A stretch of 64,000 nucleotides of DNA, taken from the NCBI RefSeq assembly GCF_020085105.1, contig NC_058063.1:17454262-17518261 (forward strand), in the 5' to 3' direction. The notes beneath the pieces were generated by a model. The model saw only the letters and a list, made by a program, of their open reading frames with translations. It searched no databases and was not told where the DNA came from. The position numbers and the translations under genes were made by a program. Positions 37,803 through 49,933 of the stretch are shown here, piece by piece. The stretch's first letter is position 1. Each line of letters starts with the position of its first letter. The stretch comes from Siniperca chuatsi (Eukaryota; Chordata; Actinopteri; Centrarchiformes; Sinipercidae).

Positions 37803-38440
37803 AGAGGTGTGGACTCGGGGCACATGACTTGGACTCATGAGTCATGAATCTGATGAGTGTAGACTTGACTTGTCAAAATCCAAAAAAGCAACTTTGCAAC
37901 TTTGACTTTGACTTTAACACCAATGACTTGTGAGTTCACTTGGACATTAGCCTTTTGACTTGGAATAACTTGATATTCTCCCCAAGTCCAAAGATGAAAC
38001 ATGATGTTATAAAAAAGTGTGCAGAGAATCAAATTTTCATTTTCCTGACAATTTTTGTACTTTGGTTTTTAGAAGGGAAAGAACCATTACATTATATATT
38101 ATTATATATGATATTACATGGTTCCTGTCCACTTTACAAAAGACAGGTGAAAGGTAACAACATGGCCTACCAATGTTCTCTGTCATTTGTAAAAAACAAA
38201 ACCAACCTTGGTTTGTTGCATTGATTACTGTCTGTACTGTATTGAGGTAAAAATAAGTGGTTGTAAAACAACAAAGGTGTGGTGTTACATAATGACAACG
38301 CTGATCTGATGTAGGCCAGGGCATGGCACAAACAGTACCAACTGTCACACAGGAAATAGGAGCATTCATACAAAGAAACACTGGATCCTCATGACCATAA
38401 ACTCCTTTTTGTATAGGTGTAGCCTGATAAAACTTCATAT
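37803..38440. repeat. MITE-like repeat (GAGGTGTGGACTCGGGG type)
   Basis: It begins AGAGGTGTGGACTCGGGGCA with repeated ACTTGACTTG / ACTTTGACTTTGACTT strings, characteristic of a common fish non-autonomous element. ORFs on both strands (37940-38224, 38037-38438) are by-products. Its right boundary is uncertain. Confidence 0.45.
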
Positions 38441-39488
38441 CATATTCTAAAAAAAGTGACCCTTATATTTATAACAAAATGTAATATTTTTGCTGACTAT
38501 GAAGTTACCATCGTACCTGTTTAGGTCTTATTTTTGTTTGAGCTTAATTGGGTCTAGGTTGCGTTAAAATACTTTAGTTAAGGTTAAGGTAAGGCTTTGG
38601 TATATTTTCCAATACAAATTAAATCTCACGCAAGAGTGTTTAAATTATCAGCTCACACAAAACAAACAGTCAGTGCATATTTGTTTGATGAAATATTGTG
38701 CTCTGACTGCAGAAACAGAAGTGCAAATCTTGAAAATGTGAAGAAATTCATGACTGAAGAGGCCGAGCACTCTGCCAAAACAACATGTAAGTAAATGCAC
38801 AAACTCCTCTATTGTACATCAACAACAGTTTTACATTATTACAAAGCCGAATAGCTGCGTTTGTAATATGAAAAAAACATACTCAACAAGTTTTCCTTAA
38901 AAGATAAAGGTTTAAGACAGCTGAAATATCTATTAATGTTGTGGTACAACATATACAAATTGCAAAATAATAAAGTCAACATGAATTAAACATATAATAT
39001 AAATAGTTAAAAATACTTAAGCAGAATTTAAACTTATGTTAAATACATACAAAAACGACAAACGAATTGCCCTTAAATGGGCGAGAATTCAAAATTACAC
39101 ATTTTCACAGTTTTTATATTTCAAAACATGACTTTTATTTTCAGTTTCACAGTTTGTATCTCACAGCCCATTTAGGCTATGGAATAAAGTTTTGCAACAT
39201 CTTCAACAATATTTAAAGGATTTTATATACATTTATATACACACAAGTATTTTTTTAAGATTTAATGAAAACAATTCATGTTGTGAGAAATAGCATCATG
39301 TATTCTGCAGAGTGTTGCTGTGTTATTAAAAACAGAAATAACTGATGAATTTCGGCCTGTTGCAGGTCAGTGTCGAATACTGTTACAGTACAATAAATGT
39401 GTTTAAACCAAAATAGGTTCAAAAATGTTCTTGATCTAAAAAAAGAACAAAAATATCTGTTTTTAACATCATCCTTTCTAATGGCACA

Positions 39489-42400
39489 TCACACATCTGA
39501 CTCATTGATTATGTCCTGTCCTTCCCTGACCCTTCCCTCAAGAGGACAGATAATGAGCGGGGCGGCGTTCTTTCCATTTTCTTGACCACAGGAGTTAAAG
39601 TATGGGTAGAGAGGCTCAGAGAAGTGACACCCGCTGTAAGCGTAAATGAGAGTCTTTGCTTCTGCGTCGTAGAAAGACACCGACCCTTCCTCGTAGTCCA
39701 GGAAGATACCGACTTTCTGGGGGGTTTCCTGGCATTTGAGGGTGACGGAGGGGCCGGCGCAGGCGCTGAGACTGGCACCTTTTCGCCGGCAGATTGCCCA
39801 GTAACCGCTGTCGGGACGAATAGTGATGGCCCCCTTCCTGTTGATGGACTCTCTAGCCACGCCAAGATCCCAGTCAGTTTTATCTCCAACCTGAAACACA
39901 ACGTACAAAATACAAAGTCAGACACACCAAACACTTTCAAACAACCAGCTCAGACATGCATATGACAGCGGAAAATTATTTTTAGGCTTTTTCTGTACAG
40001 TATCATGTTAAATGTAATGTGTTACTCCAACTGAAAATTTTGAGCTTAAAGTGTGTTTTCTTGTTTCTGAGCTCCTACCTGAACCACCCAGTAGCGTCTT
40101 CCAGATGTGAAGCTTTGTTTTCCCAAAACGCAGACGCAGGAGTCAAATCGCTGAGGATTGTCTGGGAGCGGGGCCTTCTGGCTGCTGAGGCTCACCTGTG
40201 GATCATGGTTATCATCAATATCTTCATCGTATTAAACATTAGCCTTATTAGCAACATTGTCGTTGTCACCGTTACCAATTAATTGCCTTATCATGTTTTA
40301 CATGTCCTGCTGTCTTTACAGTCTTAAATGTGAGAAACTATTCTGAAGAACTATTAGTTTCCTAAGGCAACTGTGCTCTTCACACATTTAAGTCAATGAT
40401 CGTACGATCAGACAATACCTTCTTTCTGTCTGGAGACAGGACCAGCCAGCCTGAAGCAGTCTCGGGGTCCAGAGTGACATCGACTGCAGAAACAAAGAAG
40501 AAAAACAGTGAGTCGGATAATAAAAACGGGTACTAATAAAGGTTAACCTAGGTTATTGAAATAAGCAATGGATGTATGATTGTGAACATACCTGCATATT
40601 GATCCATCTTGTCTGCTTCTGCAATAACGGAGAACGAAAAGGTTGATTTCATGCATTGATTTTCACAATCTATCGCTCGAATCTTTGGTCATTTTGTGAA
40701 GTAGATAAAGATTTTCAGCCAAAAGACTACTGACCTTCTGCAGACAGTTTGTTCCCAAGTTCCTGGCAGATGTCCACCAGCTTAGAGACAGCTCTCCTCA
40801 CTGTCCCCATGCAGTTATCTGAGTGGACTGCCACCTCAGACCAGTCTTTAGTGGATGGGAGTTTACTTAGAGATGGGAAGCTCTAAAATAGGGAAGACAC
40901 ATGGGGTTTCTCATGAGTTCTTGAAATGCTGACGCAGCACAGAAATGTTGAAATGCAGTTCAGGTATCTAACCTGTAGGAGGTGAAGAGGGTGCTGAGTG
41001 AGCTCCAGGTGCTGCAGCTCGCTGCTCCTCGTCTGCAGTTGGTTGATTTCCTGCTCCAGCTCGACCAGCAGCTCCTCGGCTCTCCTCTCAGCTTCTCCCT
41101 GCCTCTCCTCGAGCTCCTCGACCAGCCCGGCCTGTTGTCTCTCAATGGCGGTTATCAGCAGGGTGCAGACCTGAGCGCTGCTCTGTATCTCTCTCTCTGT
41201 GATTTTCTGTCGATTGAAACAATAGAACATGTAAATTTACAGATAAAAAACAGACACACCTGAGCAGTTAACTCTTTTTGAACATGCATCCAGACAACAA
41301 TGCCGGCCTTACTTTGCTGAGATCCACTGAATTTTTTATCTGCTCCATTTTGCTCAGTCTGGCGTGGATCATCTGTTGAATGTCGGCCTTCGTCTCCCTC
41401 AAATGCATCTGCAAAAGGTTAGAAGATATAACATTTTGAATATAGTTTGCTGAAAAATGTGCTGAGAGAAAAGGTTTAATGGCTTCAAGGGAAAATATGT
41501 TGACTGAGTGACTGACTTTATTTTCTCACTTAAAAATGACAAAATACAGAAACAATAAAATAAACTTTTCCTCACCTTGATCCTCTTGCTCTCCTTCTCC
41601 ATGGGGACGGTCTCATGGTGTTTATGGTGCCTCTCTGTGCAACTCACGCACACAGGCGTCTGGTCGTTCTTGCAGAACATCGTCAGCGGCTTGTTGTGTT
41701 TTCTGCAGAGCTGACCGGTGGGGAAGGTGGCCGGATCCGTCAGCCGGTGTCTCTGCAGGGCTGGATCCCTCAGGTGTGGTGTGAGGTGAAGCTCACAGTA
41801 AGACACCTGACACACGAGGCACGACTTGACCGCTGTTGACTCGTTTCCCTGGCAGATGTCACAGGAACTTCGTCAGCCTCGAAGAGTTGGTTTGGGAATG
41901 TTTCACAACGTCGACATCCTCCTCTTGTGTTTTTGTGGGCAGCAGAGACCTTTTGATTTGAATTCACTTCTGTTAAATCTCAATTCAATTCAAATATTTA
42001 GCTTTTTTATATGATTTGCAATCATCCGAAAGAACCAGAATGCTTAAAAAAGTAATAAAGAGATTCAAAACAAACCTTGTAAAAATTTCAATGATTTCAG
42101 CAAATCCTCGGTTGATCCTGAGTTCTGGACGTTTTCTGAATGTCTCTTTGCACAGCGGACACTCTGACTTGTCCTTCATGTCCCAGAAGCCTTCGATGCA
42201 GTCCAGGCAAAAGTTGTGTCCACATGGGATGGAGACAGGGTTGTTGTAGGTGTCCAGACAGATGCAGCACCTGAAGTGGACATCATACGGCACGGAGGCC
42301 ATGTTCCTGGCTGGAAAAAACACATTATATTACTTAAACATGGAACACAGGGAAACAGATACTCACTATTACTCACTTGTCATAGCATCAGAATGATTTG

Positions 42401-43136
42401 CAATTAATGACAATGACACAAGGAAAATAGAGCTTCTCCAGGATTGCACCACACCGATGACGAATTGTTTTTGAATAAGACAGATAAATCTAACACTGAC
42501 CAATATTAAGCTACTCCTCAAAACGCTGCTCATTGCATGCTACAAATAAATGAGCACTATAATAATAATATTAACATAGCTGGTGATAATTTAATGACCA
42601 GTTGGTGCTTGCCAAGAAATAGTGGATCGCTCTAAAACAGCTATTCAATTCATCAGACACTGCTACTCATTGCCAGCTCTGTTAGACAGTTAGTAGATTT
42701 AGGTGACTACTTAGTGGTCACTATAGGTGTTTAAATAATAAATCAAATTGTGTAGACCAAAGTTTGGCAAAATTATTCTTTGTAGCTTGCAACATGTTGC
42801 AAAGACAGAAGTTAGAAAAATCAAACACTTAATGACAAAGGATTTCAAGTAACTAAATAACGATTGCAAATATTGCAATAAAAGTAGAAGTTGCAGAATC
42901 CTTGTCTTTTATACTTTATATATCTGTCATATCACTGTTATTTACAACATTTAAGTCTTTAGTAATTATGATCACCTGGAAAAATCTGAATAAAGATTAA
43001 ACTAATGCCATAAAGCCTGTTTTATTTGGTCAGTCCTTAGTTATTTCTAATCATAGATACCATTAATGTAATGAATTCTACGTTCTACACTTTTCTTGTT
43101 GCAGTAGTCAACCCTCTTACCTGTTTGGGTTGTCAT
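39489..43136 (-). pseudogene. TRIM E3 ligase (RING/B-box/CC/PRY-SPRY), copy A, frame broken in B-box exon
   Basis: Exons on the minus strand: 43136-43121 (ATG), 42310-42076, 41949-41576, 41408-41313, 41206-40973, 40882-40735, 40618-40592, 40483-40419, 40195-40079 and 39890-39489. The intact design is 571 codons: RING C3HC4 (20-59, with CGHNFCLDC), B-boxes (about 114-205), coiled coil (about 210-320) and a PRY-SPRY tail with [10 protein letters not shown] and [15 protein letters not shown]. Such proteins are cytosolic ubiquitin ligases whose SPRY domain recognises targets; the layout resembles TRIM39/bloodthirsty-type fish genes. Compared with copies B and C, exon 3 has lost one G in ACAGGAACT (about 41863) and one G in TTTGGGAATG (about 41894), so the B-box is out of frame. 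Both lesions are in G runs, so sequencing error is possible. All other exons are open. Confidence 0.8.
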
Positions 43137-43223
43137 GTCGAGTGTCCTGATTGTCCTCACAGATGCATTGTCCTGATTGTCCTCACAGATGCAGCACATA
43201 CTGCAGATGCAGAGTGCAGGAAG

Positions 43224-43231
43224 TTTATATA
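43224..43231 (-). promoter_or_regulatory. TATA box of TRIM copy A
   Basis: The minus strand reads GAGTATATAAACTTCC. A transcription start about 25-30 bases onward would give a leader exon ending at CAG|GTAAGAG (43121), which contains the ATG at 43134-43136. Identical sequence precedes copy B. In copy A the leader holds a local duplication of TGTCCTCACAGATGCA that is absent from B. Confidence 0.6.
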
Positions 43232-43778
43232 CTCACTCACAGTCACTGCCTGTTTGCAGTGGGTTAGTCACTCTGTCTGTTTACCGTTTAGCTCCTCCCT
43301 GCAGGTTTTAGAACATCACTCATTCAGTCAGGTATTTGTCTGCTGCTTTGGCTACACCGTGTTCTGTAAATTTTACCCTGAGGTCACATCGTCGTGCTCA
43401 GCTGGAGCAAAGTTGTTTCAGGAAAGTGTACAAAGTTTTGTCGTCTTACTGTAACATACTGTGTCATAATTTCCAGCTGTGTACATGTTTGAGCAAAAGC
43501 CAAAATGTGATCATCTAATTGCTCAGGATAATAAATGTGTGTGTGGAAAATGTAGAAAACCACCTGAGATAATAATAACATGTACAAAAATGTCAGCAAA
43601 CTACAATGTGCCATGTGCTCTTCTTGTGGACCATCATGTGAGTGTATCCTGATTTAACATGTATTATTCCCTTTTTTATTTAAGTTATTTCACATTATAC
43701 AGGCAAAGTTTGGGCAATTTTTCCATCTTGAAATCAGTCCAGAGATATGAGAATAAATTAATTAAGTTTTTATTACGA

Positions 43779-43807
43779 TGTGTGTGTGTGTGTGTGTGTG
43801 TGTGTGT
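43779..43807. repeat. (TG)n microsatellite, copy A
   Basis: A TG run of about 29 bases between the TRIM gene and the tail-anchored ORF. The matching run in copy B lies at 54198-54226. Confidence 0.95.
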
Positions 43808-43899
43808 CAAGGTCAGCTAATCCACACTGTCTTATGACTCTAATTTAAGAAGAAGTTCCTCAGACATCAGAAATACAGTTAAACATTTTTATTGTCCAA

Positions 43900-44052
43900 A
43901 CTGAGAGTGTGGGAGGAAACCGGAGCACCCGGAGTAAACCCACGCCGACACAGGGAGAAACTCCACACAGCAACAAGAGTCGGGGCCGGTGTGACCCTGA
44001 CCTTGATTCTGTGGGGCCACAGTGTTAACAACTGAGCCACTGTGCGGCCCTA
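43900..44052. repeat. SINE-like repeat (GGAGGAAACCGGAGCACCCG)
   Basis: GGAGGAAACCGGAGCACCCG, GTAAACCCACGCCGACACAG and GAGCCACTGTGCGGCCC are hallmark strings of a very common fish interspersed repeat. It lies just downstream of the tail-anchored ORF. The same insertion is at 54320-54472 in unit B, so it predates the duplication. Confidence 0.6.
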
Positions 44053-44122
44053 TAGTCTACTGACTGTGGACATTGCTGCAATGTTGCAAACCTCCTCCAC
44101 CTGCGGCTGCTGGTGTGCTGCT

Positions 44123-44716
44123 TTATATAATGAGAGCAATTAAAACAAATGCAGCTATTAAACATACGTGGAAAACAACGATCTGGAGCACATCCTTCCA
44201 GGAACTGCGGGAGGCAGTTTTCTTTGCGAGCCGAGCAGGAAAGTCTTTGATTTGAGCCTGCAAAGACTGGACGATGGCTGCGTCCACAACTGGATCCTGT
44301 AATACTATTACAGACTCCAGCAGGCGCCTCCCGCAGAACCTCTTCTGCAGGTCCTTCACCACAGCCTTGCAGACTCTCTTGGTGTTCTTCACCTCCGGGC
44401 AGAAGCCTTCAGTGACAGTGAGTCCCTCCATTGTCTGGTTTACCAGGTGTCTGATGTGGGAGACCCACTCCTCCTGGCTGCGGTTCTGGAGAGCGTGACA
44501 CTTAATCAACACTCTCGTCGTCAGCAGGGTCACAAACCACCGGAGCTGGGTCTCACTTTCTGCCTCGGTTGTCGAATCACAGCCAGAGGCAGAAGGATCA
44601 GCAGACTCCGGGGATGTTTGAGATCGGACCATGGTGACCTCAGAGTTGATTTGCTTCTGTAGGCAATCCTCTTGTGTATCTTCTTGAGATACGGCACTTT
44701 TTTGTGGCTCTTCCAT
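44123..44716 (-). CDS. Uncharacterised 197-residue protein with C-terminal membrane anchor, copy A
   Basis: A single open exon of 197 codons. The first 60 residues are polar and rich in Ser, Glu and Gln. The middle (about 60-170) is predicted helical by its heptad-like pattern, including RWFVTLLTTRVLIKCHALQ, HIRHLVNQTMEGL and RRLLESVIVLQDP. The last 22 residues (VVFHVCLIAAFVLIALII end) are hydrophobic with nothing after them, which is the layout of a tail-anchored membrane protein facing the cytosol. No family is recognised. The ATG at 44714-44716 follows CCTAG, so an upstream exon is possible. It lies about 1 kb upstream of the TRIM promoter on the same strand and is repeated in unit B. The two copies differ by 12 bases, of which 7 change an amino acid, and neither has a stop or frameshift. 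It could be a real gene or the last exon of a larger one. Confidence 0.6.
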   Translation of the reverse strand: MEEPQKSAVSQEDTQEDCLQKQINSEVTMVRSQTSPESADPSASGCDSTTEAESETQLRWFVTLLTTRVLIKCHALQNRSQEEWVSHIRHLVNQTMEGLTVTEGFCPEVKNTKRVCKAVVKDLQKRFCGRRLLESVIVLQDPVVDAAIVQSLQAQIKDFPARLAKKTASRSSWKDVLQIVVFHVCLIAAFVLIALII

Positions 44717-44837
44717 TTTCTAGGATGCGTACTGTCTTCAGCAGTTTCTGATGTGAGCTTTGATCCTGAATGTGGGGAACTATGTGCTGCTGATGAGTCA
44801 TGGATTCTAGAAAGGATTCTAGAACGCCTTTGAGAGG

Positions 44838-44838
<1 letters not shown>

Positions 44839-44890
<52 letters not shown>
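44839..44890. repeat. (CA)n microsatellite, copy A
   Basis: A CA run of about 52 bases upstream of the tail-anchored ORF. The copy B equivalent (55259-55285) is about half as long. Confidence 0.95.
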
Positions 44891-44896
<6 letters not shown>

Positions 44897-44939
44897 GACA
44901 ACTCTGTGACTGTGACTGACTATAGCCACTTTAAGTCCT

Positions 44940-46637
44940 GTATTTTAGCAAATTACATTCCACCACTGAGACTCTCATATTTCATTAACAGCAGCTTTTG
45001 TGTTTGAGCTGATGAAAAAGGATAAATTGCATAATTCTTTGTCTAAATGTGCAGTTTTTGCATTACTGCAAAATGTCTTAACAAAAACCATGAAATAAAA
45101 CATACGTTTATAAGTTTATTTATTAGTTATCCATACACAGTAAAAAGTTGGGTGAATTCAGTATTCATGTTAAATGATGTTTTGACCCATCACTTGGCCA
45201 AAAACTGCTACATAAAAGAACACCTTTGACTACAAAATAAATTGCATTGAATGTCAATGTATACACTAATGAAACAACATCACGCAAGCCCTTGTGTCCA
45301 AACCAGCAATATATTCCTACAGACAGCACTTTGCAGCCTGTGCATACAACGGATTATCAATTAGAAATATGCAACCACCGTCCTCAGTGTAGCCTCACTA
45401 GAATTAACCAGAAAAACTGAGACAGTTAAACAAAAATGACTGACAATAAATAAAAAGAACTATGGACACCACAGAGGGTGCAACAAGCATTATCAGTTTG
45501 CATAAATTAAATTCTGCCACTTCTTATAGAATCAACATCACCAAAGCAGACAACACGGACATGTAGAAACTCAGGGAAGTTTTGAGTGAGTCCTACACCC
45601 TTGAACCAGGAAAAATATATTATATTTTGCAGGGTTTTACAACAACAAACCTATCTTATTGATGTCAAAAGCAAAATAAATGCCAATGATTAAATCTGTT
45701 GTCACACACAAAAGACAAAGAATCTGTAACAAAATCCTTTATTTAACCAGGTTAAAGCTGAGATTACAATTTAAATCAGTCTCAATTTTAAAATGTAGGT
45801 TCTGCAGGCTCATACAGTATTTCTTGGAAAAAGCTGCATAAAAGTGGTTAAAAAGTTAGATATTTTACATACTGTAATACAGTGTAGTTTTAAAGTTTAG
45901 ATGCCACACAGAGGAGGGTAAACAACATTTTTGTGCAGATTACAATCAGATCACAGCTCTCAAGCTTATCACTTGACTGAAAAGTACGTACAGGTTCTGT
46001 GGGCAAGTGAATCGAAAACCTGTGAGACAACATCTGACTAGATAAGAGAACTAAATGGGCTTTAACCCAGTTGTCAGGTGACAGTATAGATTATTAGAAT
46101 TTTAATTTATGAAAATGTGCATTTTCATTGTTCAACAATTTCTTATTGGGCTTTTGCAAATATCAGTGGTGGAAGAAGTGTCTTTTACTTAACTAAAAGT
46201 CGCAATACCACAGTATGAAAATACTCAATTACAAGTAGAAGTCTTGCATTCAAAACTGTACTGCAGTGCATAAGTATTAGCAGCAAAATACATCGTGTTG
46301 CCAATTTATTAAGTACACCTATCTTAGATTTATTGCAGGACTGTTGTAATAATGTATTAGTTTGACCTTCATGAGGGTTGTAATGTTCAGTTTTTGTAGA
46401 AACAGTTTTAGAGACGTGTTGATTCAACTTTATGGTCATCTTGGAGGCTGCAGTTTGTTGTGCTGTTGAACTGTATTGTGTTATACTGACAGGTGTTTCT
46501 ATGATTTTGTCCACCCCATTTATATCAATGAGGGTAGGCCAAATAACAGAAACACCTCTCTGCATAATGCAATGCAGTTAAACTACATATATTCCATTCA
46601 GAGTGCTACATTTATCATATATATATATATATATATA
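44940..46637. other. Unit A spacer, repeats only
   Basis: AT-rich spacer matched base for base over long stretches by 57205-58910 in unit B. Inside are a truncated CAGTGGTGGAAGAAGTG MITE end (46164-46290), a repeat with TTTGACCTTCATGAGGGTTG (46300-46560, also near 14640), and a (TA)n tract at 46617-46637. No coding exon was recognised. Confidence 0.5.
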
Positions 46638-47318
46638 AACTTTGTTCTTCACCCTCCACGGGTGGTCTCATCCTTCGAGCTCGGGTCCTCTACCAGAGGC
46701 CTGGGAGCTTGAGGGTTCTGCGCAGTATCTTTGCTGTTCCTAGTACTGCACTCTTCTGGACCAAGATGTCTGGTGTTCTTCCAGGGATCTGCTGTAGCCA
46801 CTCCTCCAGTTTGGGGGTCACTGCCCCGAGTGCGCAGATGATCACGGGCACCACTGTTGCCATCACCTTCCAGGCCTTCTCCAGCTCTTCTCTGAGCCCT
46901 TGGTATTTCTCTAGTTTCTCATGTTCCTTTTTCCTGATGTTGCCATCACTTGGTATTGCCACGTCAACCACAACAGCTTTCCTCTGCTGTTTGTCAACCA
47001 CCACGATGTCAGGCTGGTTCGCCATTACCATTCTGTCAGTCTGAATCTGGAAGTCCCACAGGATCTTGGCTCGGTCATTCTCTACCACCTTTGGAGGTGT
47101 TTCCCACTTTGACCTCGGGGTTTCCAGTCCATACTCAGTGCAGATGTTCCTGTACACTATGCCAGCCACTTGGTTATGGCACTCCATGTATGCTTTTCCT
47201 GCCAGCATCTTACACCCTGCAGTTATGTGCTGGATTGTCTCAGGGGCCTCTTTGCACAGCCTACACCTTGGGTCTTGTCTGGTGTGGTAGATCTATATAT
47301 ATGTTTCCTTATATATAA
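46638..47318 (-). mobile_element. Non-LTR retrotransposon 3' fragment, unit A only
   Basis: A minus-strand ORF (47208-46690, 172 codons) contains QPDIVVVDKQQRKAVVVDVA, HEKLEKYQGLREELE and a C-terminal end KILRRTLKLPGLW. This is the sort of C-terminal region seen at the ends of fish LINE polyproteins. The PD...D-x-K arrangement (PDIVVVDKQ ... VVVDVAIP) suggests an endonuclease-like fold, which is inference. The segment is missing from the same place in unit B (58913-58985), so it inserted after, or was lost since, the duplication. Confidence 0.65.
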
Positions 47319-47424
47319 GGAAACACTGAGGTATACTAAATAATAAAGTAATTTATTTACAACAAAATAACCAAAACAAATCCAAAAAATAGGTGGGAGG
47401 AATCTGTAAAGCCAGTACTGTAGG

Positions 47425-47446
47425 GAGTGAGTGAGTGAGTGAGTGA
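47425..47446. repeat. (GTGA)n tract, copy A
   Basis: About five GTGA units. Unit B has about twelve at 59088-59137, showing tract expansion or contraction between copies. Confidence 0.9.
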
Positions 47447-48119
47447 ACACTGGAAAGGAGAGCTTCCAACAGACACAAAACAGAGCAATGCAGGACGTAA
47501 GGCACCGCCCCAAGGTGAAATACCAAGTCTTTAGGGAGTCCAGACAGGTATGCGTCACGGTGGAAGCCTAACAGCACATACACAGACTGCACCGAAACCT
47601 AAATAGTCCTATTTGCCAACACACACACCTGTAAAACAAACACTGATATTTTCATTTAAATCCTGAGTATGAAGATTGCCTAGACACTTTGCATTCATGT
47701 CCAATTGGTGAGATGGCTTTTGGAAAAGCCTGATCAAAAACGTCAGTACACCTGTATTGTTCTCACCCGCACTGACAATACCACCTGTCATTCAAAACAT
47801 ATCATATTCACTATTATGTAATTTGATCCTGGTGCTTGTGACACAGTAGTACATTCAGTACATTCAGATCAGCAGTACAGTATGTCCTTAACCAGAGTCA
47901 AAACAATTTGTACAGGTAAGGCTGGGCAAAAGTGTTTTTTTTAACCTCATGAATACATTATTGTTTCCTACATTAGATACATGTTTATCTTCACTACATT
48001 TTTATATTACTCTTGTACATTTCTGTATTGACTATAAGTGAATATTGTATTGTGTAAAAACTAATTTAAAGAGATTATACTAATGTTGTTTTATGTACTT
48101 AGATTCTAAACTTATACTG

Positions 48120-49378
48120 TACATAAGGAAATGCAGGAAACCCCCTGGAGGTTTGCGGCGACCACGGGAGCCATCTGGAGGCCGGCAAACCAGATCAGGG
48201 GTCGATGGAGCAGCCGGACAGGGAGCTGGCGACGGAGCAGCCGGACAGGGAGCCAGCGATGGGACAGCAGTTACAGGGTGCCAGTGACGGGATGACTGGC
48301 AGAGGGGGGACGGAGAGTCACAGGAGGCCGGTGGCGAAGACGAAGGCGGGGACCTTCTGGAGGCTTGAGGTGAAGACGAAGGCGGCGACCCTCTGGAACC
48401 TGGCGGCGAAGGTGGGGACCCTCTGGAACCTGACGCCGAAGGTGGGAACCCCCTGGAGGTCTGCGGCGAAGGCGGGAACCCCCTGGAGGCCTGCAGCAAA
48501 GGCGGGAGCCATCTGGAGGCTGGCGAACCAGATCAGGGGTCGATGGAGCAGCCGGACAGGGAGCCGGCGACGGGATGACTGGCAGAGGAGCGAGCTGGAC
48601 CAGTGGTGTCCAAGAGTCCGGATCCTGCCACTCCGGCCGAGAAGGAGGGTATGGCTGCTGCTGTGACCCAGCCGATGGTACAGCAGCTTGTTGCGACCCA
48701 GCAGTCGGTCCTGCCGAGAAAGGATTCGACTGCGATCCAGCAGGGAGTCCGGGGAGCTGCTGCGGCCCGGCGGAGAGTCCAGGGGCGAGGAGCTGCTGCG
48801 ATCCTGCAGGGGGTGCTGGCTGCTGCCATCCTGCAGGGGGTGCTGGCTTCTGCGATTCAGCAGTGATTGATGGCTGCTGCGATCCAGCAGTGAGTGATGA
48901 TTGCAGCGGCGGTGACAGAGCGACTGCGGAAGTGACGGAAGTGATGACTGGAGTGGATGTGGGTGGATTGGTGGAGAGTACCGACGGAGACAATCCACCT
49001 GCTCTTGAATGGGGTCCGTGGAGCTCGGGTTGTAATCCTTCGGTGTGGGTACGATCTTCTGTTACGGACAGACAGGCAGGAGACACCGATACAGAAACAG
49101 ATGGCTCTTTTTGGGTTACAGCCAGAGCAGACAGGTATGCAGGTAAGCTCACAACCAGACGATGACGTACGGAGACGGGGAAACACACTGGAGTGCAATA
49201 TAGGAGTCGTGGAGAATCCCATGAAGAGTACTTCGTAAAATGAGATCGGACAACTGGCTGAGGTGAGTGATGTACTTTTTTCCTGGCTGTGATTAGGTGC
49301 TGATGGGGAGCAGGAGTGTGATAGGGTGCAGGTGTGTGATTAATTGATAGTGGAGCCTGGCGTGTCTGTGACACTTTG
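48120..49378. repeat. GC-rich composite repeat at the A/B junction
   Basis: The stretch is markedly GC-rich between AT-rich flanks. It holds a tandem motif of about 30 bp (CCCTGGAGG-type units, about 48350-48510) and a motif of about 27 bp (GATCCTGCAGGGGGTGCTGG-type units, 48793-48900). Long ORFs are open on both strands (48271-49374 minus, 48575-49165 plus) because the units lack stops. It ends at TGACACTTTGCA exactly where unit B begins. A related copy lies at the B/C junction. It is more likely mobile or satellite-like DNA than a gene. Confidence 0.6.
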
Positions 49379-49933
49379 CAGCTGAAACATCTATTAATGT
49401 TCTAGCTTATACAAATTGCAAAATAATGAAGTCAACATTAATTAAACATATACTATAAATAGTTAAAAAAATACTTAAGCAGAATTTAAACTTATGTTAA
49501 ATACATACAAAAACGACAAACGAATTGTCCTTAAATGGGCGAGAATTCAAAATGACACATTTTCACAGTTTTTATATTTCAAAACATGGCTTTTATTTTC
49601 AGTTTCACAGTTTGTATCTCATAGCCCATTTGGGCTATGGAATAAAGTTTTGCAATGTCTTCAACAATATTTAAAGCATTTTATTCAAAGAAAGAATAAT
49701 AAAGATTCAATGAAAACAATTCATGTTGTGAGAAATAGCATCATGTATTCTGCAGAGTGTTGCTGTGTTATTAAAAACAGAAATAACTGATGAATTTCGG
49801 CCTGTTGCAAGTCAGTGTCGAATACTGTTACAGTACAATAAATGTGTTTAAACCAAAATAGGTTCAAAAATGTTCTTGATCTAAAAAAAGAACAAAAATA
49901 TCTGTTTTTAACATCATCCTTTCTAATGGCACA

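Larger units (their letters stand above)
38918..49378. repeat. Tandem unit A (TRIM plus tail-anchored ORF plus composite repeat)
   Basis: From CAGCTGAAATATCTATTAAT at 38918, the sequence is repeated with high similarity from 49379 and again from 60837, always in the same orientation. The unit is 10,461 bases. Over the 594-base tail-anchored ORF, copies A and B differ at 12 positions. Unit A uniquely has a LINE fragment near 46640-47318 and a short duplicated block in the TRIM leader exon. Confidence 0.9.

Noticed and set aside
39582-39965. 127-codon plus-strand ORF, also at 50027-50410 and 61561-61878
   Set aside because: Antisense shadow of the TRIM SPRY exon; the minus-strand frame carries the conserved domain.
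40982-41263. Leu-rich plus-strand ORF, also at 51438 and 62902
   Set aside because: Antisense of the TRIM coiled-coil exon; Leu/Gln richness mirrors Glu/Gln heptads.
46690-47208. 172-codon ORF considered as a host gene
   Set aside because: Matches the C-terminal style of fish LINE proteins, lacks an N-terminal part and is missing from unit B.
48271-49374. 367-codon minus-strand ORF rich in Pro, Ser and Gln
   Set aside because: It lies wholly in the GC-rich composite repeat, other long ORFs are open on the opposite strand, and it is rearranged in the second copy (59782-60832). No domain is seen.
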